Source: CAYRWK01 sp964427965
GTDB taxonomy: Bacteria > Patescibacteriota > WWE3 > UBA101185 > UBA10185
DNA length: 20,120 bases
Reading direction: 5' to 3'
Assembly (NCBI GenBank): GCA_964427965.1
Contig: CAYRWK010000010.1
Span: 1 to 20,120, forward strand
How positions within the stretch are numbered: position 1 is the first letter of the stretch; each line of letters starts with the position of its first letter. The position numbers were made by a program, and so were the translations under genes. Below the pieces are notes generated by a model that had not been told where the DNA came from, did no database searches, and worked only from the letters and a program-made list of their open reading frames with translations. Positions 1-6,796 of this stretch are shown here, in pieces.

Positions 1-34
1 ATAGTTTTTGTTTTTCTTTTTTGTCGTTTGTCAT
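1..34 (-). CDS. possible start of a CDS running off the left edge
   Basis: An ATG on the minus strand at 34-32 opens a frame of 11 codons (M-T-N-D-K-K-E-K-Q-K-L) that is still open at the window edge. The Lys-rich start is typical of cytosolic or membrane protein N-termini in AT-rich genomes. No clear Shine-Dalgarno site precedes it. It would be the next gene after the small-ORF region on the same strand. Too little is visible for a family call. Confidence 0.3.
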   Translation of the reverse strand, partial: MTNDKKEKQKL

Positions 35-71
35 AGTTATATATTAACGTTTCTAAACTTAAATAAATAGT

Positions 72-141
72 GCCCAAATGCTAAAATGGGGCTTGGGCAG
101 GGAAGATGCAACGATGGTTTGTTGTGTTTATCTTCCCTGCC
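72..141 (-). repeat. overlapping inverted repeats (hairpin pair) downstream of the small ORFs
   Basis: A perfect 12-bp inverted repeat pairs 96-107 (ggcagggaagat) with 130-141, leaving a 22-nt loop. A second 6-bp repeat pairs 72-77 (gcccaa) with 93-98. The arms share 96-98, so the two hairpins exclude each other. On the minus strand the first arm covers the last codons of the 26-aa ORF (128..208). No U-tract follows, so this is not a standard intrinsic terminator. It may be an mRNA 3' end stabiliser, a Rho-type end, or a switch for the gene starting at 34. Confidence 0.5.
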
Positions 142-208
142 TGTAAGGTCCTTGTCCGCCGAGTGCGATTACTGTTCGGCGGAGCCATTTTGTGGTGATG
201 TGGTTCAT
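128..208 (-). CDS. short ORF, 26 aa, candidate precursor peptide
   Basis: An ATG at 208 is preceded by AGGAGAG with a 4-nt gap, overlapping the stop codon of the upstream short ORF (218..379), so the two look translationally coupled. The peptide contains KWLRRTVIALGGQGPY at residues 7-22 and ends RQGR. Its segment RRTVIALGG (10-18) aligns with RQTCKAFGG in the upstream ORF (R-x-T-x-x-A-F/L-G-G). It follows an ATP-grasp-like gene in the same direction. The strong Shine-Dalgarno site, coupling and shared motif favour a real peptide, possibly a substrate of the neighbouring enzymes. However, an 8-bp perfect inverted repeat (155-162 with 176-183) lies inside it, so part of the signal may be RNA structure. 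Confidence 0.45.
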   Translation of the reverse strand: MNHITTKWLRRTVIALGGQGPYRQGR

Positions 209-217
209 TTTTCTCTC

Positions 218-379
218 CTAGTAGAACCATTCGGTTCCGCCAAACGCCTTACATGTTTGACGGTATAGTGTTTTGTTTATCACTTTGTCCTCCTTTCGTT
301 TTAGATTCACAATATTTGCTGGATGTAAGGCGCTCTGGTGAGGTCCAGCACCTCCAAAATCACGGTGTATTTTATCCAT
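218..379 (-). CDS. short ORF, 53 aa, with internal strong start; candidate precursor peptide
   Basis: An ATG at 379 lies 9 nt from AGGAG (389-393), directly after the stop of the ATP-grasp-like gene. The product has two FGG motifs: FGGAGPH at residues 8-14 and FGGTEWFY at 46-53, its C-terminus. Codon 33 is GTG (283-281) with the best Shine-Dalgarno site in the region, AAAGGAGG with a 5-nt gap, so a 21-aa product (218..283) may be made as well as, or instead of, the full frame. The GGxGP(H/Y) and RxTxxA(F/L)GG similarities to the 26-aa ORF at 128..208 suggest related short peptides. No family is recognised. An alternative ATG at 387 in another frame encodes 26 aa but sits 1 nt from the Shine-Dalgarno site. 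Confidence 0.45.
   Translation of the reverse strand: MDKIHRDFGGAGPHQSALHPANIVNLKRKEDKVINKTLYRQTCKAFGGTEWFY
245..332. repeat. 10-bp perfect inverted repeat with nested shorter repeats
   Basis: The arms cgccttacat (245-254) and atgtaaggcg (323-332) are perfect complements 68 nt apart. A third partial copy, ctgtaagg, lies at 141-148. Nearby are a 7-bp pair, tgctgga (317-323) with tccagca (344-350), and gaacc/ggttc around 224-237. This is more paired structure than expected in coding DNA, so the short-ORF zone may also form a folded RNA. Confidence 0.4.
284..296 (-). promoter_or_regulatory. strong internal Shine-Dalgarno site before GTG 283
   Basis: The minus strand reads AAAGGAGGACAAA followed by GTG. 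This is a near-perfect anti-16S match with a 5-nt spacer, stronger than the sites in front of the larger genes nearby. It argues that ribosomes start at codon 33 of the 53-aa frame and that a peptide ending FGGTEWFY is expressed separately. Confidence 0.5.
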
Positions 380-396
380 TTATGCATTCTCCTGGC

Positions 397-2004
397 TTAA
401 AAATCTGAGACGCCCACCGGTAGCACAAAACAGCCGCTTGATCCGTGCACTCGATGATCTTCCCTCCCGGGGTTGAATAGCAGCTGCATTTTGGCTATTT
501 CCGCCCCGATGTTACCGTTATGGGGGTAGGTTTGTGTATATACTTCCACCCTTGGAATCAAAGGTTCTGTGAAATCCCCTTTGTTGAGGATGTTTGGAGA
601 AGATATACGTAGACTCTTAATCAGGGGTTCAAATACAAACATCCCCGACTTCTTTGGTCTGGGAAGTTTACAGCCTCGAGTTACTTCCATGATTCCAGCA
701 GCTCCCATACCTGTTGCTGGCTTTAACATACCGCCACCTACATCAGCGAGTTCCAGTTTTTGCAGAAGTTCATCGCCGGTTCTTATAATCCCTAAATTTT
801 CCCATTGAATCCCCGGGAGTTTCCATGTTGTTCCGGTTGCCAAATAGCCTTGTAATTGATTTCCCACAATTTCCAGTCGCACAAGGAATCGGTGCGGGAT
901 GTTTTTCGGAAAATCCCCAGCATATCTTTCTTCAAACAGGATTTTTAACGGTCCCGGTAAGCAGACTAACGGGATCAGACTTTTTGCCTCAACCACCTTC
1001 ATGATTACCGGATGGTTTAAGCTTTGGATCCTACCGTCATCTATTGCTTTGAGTATCTCAAATGATCGTTTTTCCATCTGAGGAGTTTCCATTCCTAGAC
1101 CTTCCCACCAAAAGGCGGCGTTGGTTGTTTCTTTGATACCTCTTAGCTGGGAAGTTAACCCCCTTGTAGTAATAACAAAGTCTCCCATATCCAGTGGATA
1201 ATTTTTCGCCTCAAAATCAGGCTTCAAGACGCCAGGTATCATCGCTGTAACTTCTACTTCATTTTCCCTAAGCCGGTCTAGACAATGGCGTCTGAGCGGA
1301 GACCCGCCTAAAATGGTGAATTCCCCAAGCCATTTAGAAAGGTTCCGTGAAACCATAGCCCACTTGTAGTCAAAATACCCTACGTGACCCGTGATTTCAT
1401 CGAATATCATTGACTGAATCCCTGTTGTGTCAATTCCTCCTGACTGGTTAGTTACATCAACCAGCCATAACTTTCCTGTTACGTCCCAAACTCCGTCAAA
1501 TCTACTGAAAAGAGTAGGGGACACTAGATGGCTTTGCTTTATGTTTATCCCCCGAGCGAGCATTTGTTTGTATATTCCCGAATGTAGCTTATCTAGGAAG
1601 AGCTCGGGAAACATAGCTACAAACCCACACTCGATAGCTGTACCAGCTGCGGTTGTTAACCACCTCGTACACTCGTCCACAGCGATTCTTACATCCATCA
1701 TTGTCTCAGTTTCACCTAAATATATTCCTATGGGCGTGATTCCAGGGACAACTTGGCGATACTTTGTCCCGCTAATCCCTTGTAGACCATCAGAGATTAC
1801 CGGGTTATTGAAAAACTTGCCAACAACGGAATCTTGCACTGAAATCCACTCGTTTGGGCGGATCTTGCCATGCATTGTTGCCAATGCAATTTTGCAGGCA
1901 TTTGTGGCAACGTCAATTGGTAGCTCTTCGGAGCCGATAACACCAATTAAGCTGAACGCCCTTTGATTTCTTTCAAGAAATTCGTCTGTAAATTGTGTAT
2001 ACAT
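397..2004 (-). CDS. circularly permuted ATP-grasp-like protein, putative amide/peptide ligase
   Basis: 535 aa; the start is set by AAGGAG 7 nt before the ATG. The order of recognisable elements fits circularly permuted ATP-grasp proteins (glutathionylspermidine-synthase-like): an R-x-D...D-x-N type segment (RFDGVWD...VDVTNQSGG, about 170-195); a central Rossmann-like part with DFVITTRG and ILKAIDDGRIQSLNHPVIMK (about 280-345), matching the 'D-v-i-x-R ... g-x-v-x-N-x-P ... K' pattern; then GMLKPATGMGAAG (Lys plus glycine-rich loop) and FVFEPLI (hinge) near the C-terminal third. ATP-grasp enzymes join a carboxylate to an amine or thiol through an acyl-phosphate. It follows an AstE/AspA-type hydrolase by 34 nt and precedes short peptide ORFs. 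By eye its GC content is higher than that of its neighbours. The fold is inferred from motifs; the substrate is unknown. Confidence 0.6.
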   Translation of the reverse strand: MYTQFTDEFLERNQRAFSLIGVIGSEELPIDVATNACKIALATMHGKIRPNEWISVQDSVVGKFFNNPVISDGLQGISGTKYRQVVPGITPIGIYLGETETMMDVRIAVDECTRWLTTAAGTAIECGFVAMFPELFLDKLHSGIYKQMLARGINIKQSHLVSPTLFSRFDGVWDVTGKLWLVDVTNQSGGIDTTGIQSMIFDEITGHVGYFDYKWAMVSRNLSKWLGEFTILGGSPLRRHCLDRLRENEVEVTAMIPGVLKPDFEAKNYPLDMGDFVITTRGLTSQLRGIKETTNAAFWWEGLGMETPQMEKRSFEILKAIDDGRIQSLNHPVIMKVVEAKSLIPLVCLPGPLKILFEERYAGDFPKNIPHRFLVRLEIVGNQLQGYLATGTTWKLPGIQWENLGIIRTGDELLQKLELADVGGGMLKPATGMGAAGIMEVTRGCKLPRPKKSGMFVFEPLIKSLRISSPNILNKGDFTEPLIPRVEVYTQTYPHNGNIGAEIAKMQLLFNPGREDHRVHGSSGCFVLPVGVSDF

Positions 2005-2038
2005 TATCTTTTCTCCTTTTTATTTTATTGTGAATGTG

Positions 2039-2917
2039 CTATTTGAGTTTCATCTCACCACATTTGCAGAGGATAGCTACTTCCGTAGATTCTCTACAAA
2101 ATCGGAGAGGTGATATGGCCTGCAATACCCCTTGTTTTTTGTTTTTTATGTTTTCCTTCTTCCCTTCATAGTAAACGCATCCTATTAAACTATTTTTCTT
2201 TATCACCTTTCCTACAGATAAGTTTTCATTAGGAACAAAGGTAGAGTTTGCCGGTACTACAAACTTCTCCGATGATTTGAAGATGCTAATACTAGTATTA
2301 GTAGCCCTGTTCCCAGTCTCTCTTTTTATTATGTTAATTAAACCTCTTGTTATTATTGTCAAGTTTTTCTTGTTGTTTAGCTCCAAAGGTGACGTTTCTA
2401 GGATAAACCCTGGAATCCCAACTTTAGCAAGCTCTCCAACTAGAGTGCCTGCACTATTATTGTTTAAATTTTTCACCATTACACCTTTTAACTGTGATGC
2501 GTATAATAAAGACCTTGTTGCTACTTTTGCATTGGTAGATCCGGGAACATACGCAGTATTTGCGATTTGTGCGGATACGAAGTTATGGATATCCACAACA
2601 AGTTCACACTTCTTGCATATGCCAAATATTTTTTTGCATCTTTTATCAACAAAATCTCCATCCACTCTTCCTGGAAAGCTTCTATTAAAGTCTTTTCCGG
2701 TTATTGTTTCTGTCCGCACTGCTTTTGTAAGTCCTGAGTCATTTACAGGTCCAATCAAGACCGTAGTGGGGTTAAAATTTGTTTTTCCTGCTTCAGTTTC
2801 TAGCATCTGAGCAATTAATAGAGATACGGGTTCATCACCATGTTGACCAAAAATTATACCCAACCTGTTTTTTCCTTTGCCCAGCCTTTTGATTTTAAAT
2901 TCTAGTTTTTTTGTCAT
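2039..2917 (-). CDS. AstE/AspA-family (M14) zinc-dependent amidohydrolase
   Basis: 292 aa. The motifs GQHGDEP (HxxE zinc ligands, about residues 24-30), DFNRSFPG (substrate Arg, about 77-84) and VDIHN (third zinc ligand, about 108-112) are diagnostic of the succinylglutamate desuccinylase/aspartoacylase group of zinc carboxypeptidase-fold enzymes. These cleave N-acyl or peptide-like amide bonds, releasing an amino acid or a terminal residue. The ATG overlaps the stop of the GT2 gene (ATGA), with AAGGA 5 nt upstream, so translation is coupled. Its place between a glycosyltransferase and an ATP-grasp-like ligase suggests maturation or turnover of an amide-linked product rather than classical arginine catabolism. 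The substrate is not predictable. Confidence 0.8.
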   Translation of the reverse strand: MTKKLEFKIKRLGKGKNRLGIIFGQHGDEPVSLLIAQMLETEAGKTNFNPTTVLIGPVNDSGLTKAVRTETITGKDFNRSFPGRVDGDFVDKRCKKIFGICKKCELVVDIHNFVSAQIANTAYVPGSTNAKVATRSLLYASQLKGVMVKNLNNNSAGTLVGELAKVGIPGFILETSPLELNNKKNLTIITRGLINIIKRETGNRATNTSISIFKSSEKFVVPANSTFVPNENLSVGKVIKKNSLIGCVYYEGKKENIKNKKQGVLQAISPLRFCRESTEVAILCKCGEMKLK

Positions 2918-3657
2918 AAACTTCCTTTACAGGCAAACGAAAACCTGGAACGTATCAATGCCGTTGCCTGGTCTTTTGATCCATTTTGTTTGTTCACAAA
3001 ATTAAGACTGTTTGAGTGTTTTCTGTAGCAAACAACTACTTTGTCTAAGAATTTTGGTTTAAGACCTGTTTCCTTAGTAAGAACAAATGCTCTGCACATT
3101 AACTCCAAGTCTTCACTGCTTTTAAGAGTGATAAATCCTCCAAGCCTTAGCATTATTTCTCTAGAAAAAAGTACCGACTGACACGGAAACGATGCCTTTT
3201 CCAGGATTGTACTTAACCCTTGCGTAATTTTGTCTGTGATACATATTTTGTTACCACTTTCATCGATTTTCTTTACCTTGGCAAATACAAAGCCGGTTTT
3301 GTTGTCAAGCGCTTCTACCAAATCTTTTAAAGAGTTCCTGTTTTCAAATAAATCATCGTCATCCAGAAACTTTACGAAGTTGATTGAGTCGTCCATATAC
3401 TCCAGCCCTTTGTTTCTAGCTGCAGCGGCGCCTTTTACTTCGTTGAATTCCACATATTTAATTCTTCCGTCCTCTTTTTGTAGTTTTTCTACAAGGTCTT
3501 TTGTTGGTTCCGATGGTCCGTTATTTACTACAACATATAAAAAGTTTGACTCTGTCTGAGTTAAAACACTTGCCATAGTTTGCTTTAACAAGGTTGGCCT
3601 GTCATTAGTTGCTGTAATTATTAGTGTTTTTTTTATTTTTATATCGTTTTCTTTCAT
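2914..3657 (-). CDS. family 2 glycosyltransferase
   Basis: 247 aa. The GT-A fold is clear: an N-terminal TLIITATNDRPTLLKQTMAS strand-helix; VVNNGPSE; an AAARNKGLEY nucleotide-sugar loop; a KFLDDDDLF metal-binding DxD motif at about residues 94-102; and SSEDLEL, a candidate catalytic acid region. It transfers a sugar from an activated nucleotide donor to an unknown acceptor. No membrane helix is evident, so it is probably cytosolic. An upstream in-frame ATG (3678) exists, but it lies inside the leader terminator's U-tract. The ATG at 3657, with AAAAGGA 6 nt ahead, is the better start. It is first in a promoter-attenuator-controlled set with the AstE/AspA-like and ATP-grasp-like genes. Confidence 0.85.
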   Translation of the reverse strand: MKENDIKIKKTLIITATNDRPTLLKQTMASVLTQTESNFLYVVVNNGPSEPTKDLVEKLQKEDGRIKYVEFNEVKGAAAARNKGLEYMDDSINFVKFLDDDDLFENRNSLKDLVEALDNKTGFVFAKVKKIDESGNKICITDKITQGLSTILEKASFPCQSVLFSREIMLRLGGFITLKSSEDLELMCRAFVLTKETGLKPKFLDKVVVCYRKHSNSLNFVNKQNGSKDQATALIRSRFSFACKGSL

Positions 3658-3676
3658 ATGTTTCCTTTTAAACAAC

Positions 3677-3701
3677 AAAAAAACCCGCTTGTTAGCGAGT
3701 C
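3677..3701 (-). terminator. intrinsic terminator of the leader before the GT2 gene
   Basis: On the minus strand CTCGCT-aaca-AGCGGG is followed by seven U residues (3683-3677), ending about 20 nt before the GT2 ATG. Its 5' arm GACTCGCT (3701-3694) can instead pair with GGCGGGTC (3757-3750) inside the leader ORF, as in amino-acid attenuators. Confidence 0.75.
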
Positions 3702-3732
3702 TGTGCTGATTATCTGCTTGTTTTTATCCTAA

Positions 3733-3810
3733 TTACGAAACAGAAATAAGACCCGCCTCCTTGTGGGTTTTAAAGTAGCTATAATGCCAAAATGATACTT
3801 TACAAATCAT
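3733..3810 (-). CDS. leader peptide, 25 aa, aromatic-rich (candidate attenuator peptide)
   Basis: The ATG at 3810 lies 9 nt after a TAGAAT -10 box, so the transcript would start almost at the start codon, as in other leaderless genes here. The peptide begins MICKVSFWHYSYF, putting Phe, Trp, His, Tyr, Tyr and Phe within residues 7-13. Codons 18-21 contain the sequence (GGCGGGTC) that can pair with the 5' arm of the following terminator. A ribosome stalled at the aromatic codons would leave this free to disrupt the terminator; a ribosome passing through would cover it. That is the classical trp/phe/his attenuation layout. The function is inferred; the ORF, promoter and hairpin are seen. Confidence 0.6.
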   Translation of the reverse strand: MICKVSFWHYSYFKTHKEAGLISVS

Positions 3811-3819
3811 AGTGTGAGA

Positions 3820-3848
3820 ATTCTACATAAACAAATATAAACTGTCAA
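3820..3848 (-). promoter_or_regulatory. promoter of the leader peptide/GT2 operon
   Basis: TTGACA (3848-3843), a 17-nt spacer and TAGAAT (3825-3820) on the minus strand. This is a near-consensus sigma-70 promoter in the gap after the alpha/beta hydrolase gene. Confidence 0.8.
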
Positions 3849-3872
3849 ATCACTCCCACCCCTTACCTAAAA

Positions 3873-4661
3873 CTATGTGTCTATGAGTTGCTCCAGAGTT
3901 TTTTTAAGTGATGACATGCCGTGTTTGCAGTTTTTAAATATCATAAGACTTGAATCAATGTCTAATTCAAGTAACTTTTGGTGTAGGTAAAGACTTCGAT
4001 GCCAGTTTATTATTTTGTCCTTATTTCCGTGGGTAATAAGTATCTTTTTCCCTTTTAGATACTTTAGATTGTTAAGCGGTATCTTTTCCGGTATTTTTCC
4101 AAGGATTACATCTACCCAGTCGGATTTTTTCACGTTTCTGTAGTGATTGTTCCACCAAAAGGTGAGTGACTTGAGAAAAGTATCATCAAGCTCCTCCTCA
4201 TACGGAGATTTAAACATCCCCCATGAGGTAACGGGGTTTACCAGGAATACTTTCTTAATTGAAGACGTGTAATTTTTGAAATACGATGGTATTGTAGATG
4301 CGCCCCAGCTAGAGCCCAGAAGAATGATGTTTAGATATTTCAAGTGTTTTTTTATAAAGCTAGTTTCATCTACGTATAGAAGTTGACCTGTTAGGAATTG
4401 TTCAGATACGCTAATGGTCTCTAAACAGCTACTAAATGAGAATATGTCTCCGAAAGACCTTGCAGAACCATAGTAATCAGGAATGAATAAGTCATATCCC
4501 TGGTTAATGAGTAATTTAATGTGAGGGAATTTTTTGTTATCTCCAAATCCAGGCCCGCCGTTTAGGAGTAAAATAATAGATTTGTTTCTAGGCTCTGCTT
4601 GGTAGAGTACCCCTATAAGGCCTTTTACTGATACTAATGATACTTTAATTGTTTTCTGCAT
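3873..4661 (-). CDS. alpha/beta-hydrolase fold protein
   Basis: About 262 aa from the ATG at 4661; a TTG at 4673 would add four residues. Neither has a clear Shine-Dalgarno site, and both lie inside the end of the upstream 683-aa gene, so expression is probably by coupling. Motifs: LNGGPG (oxyanion hole loop, about 35), LGSSWGAS (GxSxG nucleophile elbow, about 115), HGNKDKI (acid Asp, about 213) and CKHGMSS (catalytic His, about 247). The Ser-Asp-His triad is complete. The GGPG loop is typical of prolyl-iminopeptidase-like and related hydrolases, which would fit a peptide or amide substrate, but the family is broad. It is the second cistron behind the T-box leader. Confidence 0.75.
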   Translation of the reverse strand: MQKTIKVSLVSVKGLIGVLYQAEPRNKSIILLLNGGPGFGDNKKFPHIKLLINQGYDLFIPDYYGSARSFGDIFSFSSCLETISVSEQFLTGQLLYVDETSFIKKHLKYLNIILLGSSWGASTIPSYFKNYTSSIKKVFLVNPVTSWGMFKSPYEEELDDTFLKSLTFWWNNHYRNVKKSDWVDVILGKIPEKIPLNNLKYLKGKKILITHGNKDKIINWHRSLYLHQKLLELDIDSSLMIFKNCKHGMSSLKKTLEQLIDT

Positions 4662-6696
4662 GACTTTTATCAAAATTTAATACACAGGCCTTTGGGCACA
4701 CACCTGCTAGATTTGTTTTAAACATCCACGATAAATCGGGTCCCTCCATCCCAATATAAATGTGGGGTTTATTTAACATATCTATGTTTTCTAGTAGTTG
4801 CATGGATATCCAGTAGTCAGCAATGTGAGTGTGATATAACTCCCACAATTGTTGGGTAGTCATCCCATACTTTAAAGTGCTTGGGCTGTTGCGTACCCTT
4901 GAGATTACCTTTTCTATTGACTCCACATTTTCTTTTCCCACAATAAGTGGGTTTGTCTGAAGTTCGTCTAATAACTCCGCATTTTTTCCTGAAATAGATT
5001 CGTATTTGGCTAAAGCTGTCTTTTTTTGTAAGGAAACTCCGTAATTTGTTTGAAGATACTTGCTTACTGTCAGATAGCTTAGTTCTACTAAAGTTTCCCA
5101 ACCATCGGTTTTTAATTGTGGCAGCAATTCATCATTTGCATAAAATAAGTTTAGATTGATCTCAAAGCCACAATGCTCAAGAGTTTTTTTAATAAGCAAT
5201 AATGTCTGTACGGAAGATACAAACCACTTGTCAGGTTTGTCTGTTACTATTTCTGGAGGATAGCTATGGTTGTAGTTTATACAGAAGTAATGAACAAGTT
5301 CTAGTGGTCGGCTCTCAGATTTGCACATAATTAACGTTTCTATTAGTATTTGAACAGATTCTACGTCAGGGGTAGTGTTTTCTTGACCAATAAGGTAGTA
5401 GACAGCTTTTTTTATGGGATATGTATCTTCCGACATCATCTGCTTTTTGATAACTTCGATGTGAAGACACTCCCAAGCCTTAAGCATTCCGTTTCCATAC
5501 GCTGCGTCAGTGTGTTGAACCATACTAATTAGAAGAAGGTCAGTAATAATGTATGGATCTACGGCTGAGTGTTTTTCTTTAATATAGTCTAGATTTTGTA
5601 GTAGGAGTTGCAGTGTTTTTTTGTGTAATACTGTGGGAATCCTTCCGGATTTTATATCATTTGCTAAAACCTCGGAGGCGAGTTTTAACAAAGCTAGATC
5701 TGAAGCAACTTTGTATACTTCTGCGTTTGCACTTTCTTGTGGGCAAAGCTCTTTTGCTTTAAGGTAGAAGGGATCTTCGTACACTGACCAAAGTGGAAAT
5801 ACATACGGCTTTTTTTCACCATTTTTATCTGTTTTGGGGTATGGGAGCATTAAAGTAATGTTGTTTGTGTTTTTCTTTGTATTTACTATATTGATTAATC
5901 GGTTCCACCATGCGTCTCCTAGTGTTTGTTTTACTGTTTCTAAAATGGTTTGTAGCTGCTCAATAGAGGAAACAGTTTCTGGATTAGGAACTAGCGTTTG
6001 AGATATCCACACTGACTGGCTTTCAATATAAGAAAGAACTGATTTTTCTACCTTAGGTAAATCAGCAAGTTCCAGGTTAGTGGGGGAGTCAAACCACTCT
6101 AGTTTAGTATCTATGGTTTTAGAGCTTTCAAGACTCTCTAGGTTTGCCTGAGCTAATGGAGGGTCGTCTTCGAGGGTGTCCTTACTACTTTCACCTTGCG
6201 AGTATGCAAATTGATAGGAGCCTCCTAAGACAATTCCTGATGCTAGCCCTAGGATATAAGCTACGTAGTATTGATGTTCAGGTAGGTATTGATATAGTAA
6301 TTCCTGGTACATGTTCCTTGGTAGGTAGGGTTTACCATCTGCCGATATTTTGGCTACGTGTGTTATACGCTCGTTAAATAAGTTCACCGCTGTAGCTAGT
6401 ACTTGCTCTTGCAGATCTGGGGCTAGGTGCCAATGTTCAAACTTAGAGCCAAACGAGTAGGCCGATTCAAACAATCGTTCGCTCAAGTCCGGGTTAATCA
6501 CTCCATTGTCACCGTTTTTATATGATTCGTAGATCATTTCTAGTATTGGTTGGGCTTGTTTTTCTTCTGCAAGGCTTAAGCTGAACTTGAATAGATGTTT
6601 TGGTTCCACTACGTCAACTACGGGAGTTTTCTCAATCCCTAGCGTTTTACATAGTATTTCGTACGGTTTTATTCCATTTTCTTTTAATCCCTGCAT
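4645..6696 (-). CDS. unknown 683-aa protein with one predicted membrane segment
   Basis: I do not recognise a family. The ATG at 6696 is the first good start after the T-box terminator; its Shine-Dalgarno site is weak. Residues about 142-165 (YYVAYILGLASGIVLGG) form one hydrophobic segment and are followed by an acidic Ser-rich linker (170-195). The rest looks soluble, mostly helical and Leu-rich. The C-terminal part has IGMEGPDLSWMF and a CPKAC motif about 15 residues from the end. It is the first gene controlled by the T-box leader and overlaps the alpha/beta hydrolase gene. T-boxes normally control aminoacyl-tRNA synthetases, amino-acid biosynthesis or transport. No synthetase motifs (HIGH, KMSKS, class II motifs) are seen here. 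Confidence 0.7.
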   Translation of the reverse strand: MQGLKENGIKPYEILCKTLGIEKTPVVDVVEPKHLFKFSLSLAEEKQAQPILEMIYESYKNGDNGVINPDLSERLFESAYSFGSKFEHWHLAPDLQEQVLATAVNLFNERITHVAKISADGKPYLPRNMYQELLYQYLPEHQYYVAYILGLASGIVLGGSYQFAYSQGESSKDTLEDDPPLAQANLESLESSKTIDTKLEWFDSPTNLELADLPKVEKSVLSYIESQSVWISQTLVPNPETVSSIEQLQTILETVKQTLGDAWWNRLINIVNTKKNTNNITLMLPYPKTDKNGEKKPYVFPLWSVYEDPFYLKAKELCPQESANAEVYKVASDLALLKLASEVLANDIKSGRIPTVLHKKTLQLLLQNLDYIKEKHSAVDPYIITDLLLISMVQHTDAAYGNGMLKAWECLHIEVIKKQMMSEDTYPIKKAVYYLIGQENTTPDVESVQILIETLIMCKSESRPLELVHYFCINYNHSYPPEIVTDKPDKWFVSSVQTLLLIKKTLEHCGFEINLNLFYANDELLPQLKTDGWETLVELSYLTVSKYLQTNYGVSLQKKTALAKYESISGKNAELLDELQTNPLIVGKENVESIEKVISRVRNSPSTLKYGMTTQQLWELYHTHIADYWISMQLLENIDMLNKPHIYIGMEGPDLSWMFKTNLAGVCPKACVLNFDKSHAENN

Positions 6697-6738
6697 ATCT
6701 ATTTAACTTTCTAAACCCTAACCTGCTATTTCGAGAAC

Positions 6739-6796
6739 AAAAAAAGCCCTCATCGCTATATATACGTAAAACACGTATATATTAGGGATGAAGGCT
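6739..6796 (-). terminator. T-box leader terminator hairpin
   Basis: On the minus strand AGCCTTCATC (6796-6787) pairs with GATGAGGGCT, and an inner TATATACGT/ACGTATATA stem extends it. Seven U residues follow at 6745-6739. It lies directly after the T-box sequence, as expected for transcriptional control, and about 43 nt before the ATG of the 683-aa gene. Confidence 0.85.

Noticed and set aside
86..268. 60-aa plus-strand ORF in the left intergenic region
   Set aside because: It has no Shine-Dalgarno site and a low-complexity, Cys/Ser/Leu-rich product. It is antisense to the better-supported short ORFs with strong ribosome sites on the minus strand.
307..387. 26-aa minus-strand ORF (starts MHKWIKYTVI), with KW(I/L)(K/R)xTVI similarity to the ORF at 128..208
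   Set aside because: Its ATG lies only 1 nt from the Shine-Dalgarno core, while the overlapping 53-aa frame has a 9-nt gap and the FGG motif. The similarity may be chance; kept as an alternative frame.
1427..1966. 179-aa plus-strand ORF antisense to the ATP-grasp-like gene
   Set aside because: It is a shadow frame with no ribosome site or recognisable motif; the opposite frame has clear ATP-grasp-like motifs.
3658..3678. Upstream ATG (3678) for the GT2 gene
   Set aside because: It sits within the terminator U-tract and lacks a ribosome site; ATG 3657 has AAAAGGA upstream.
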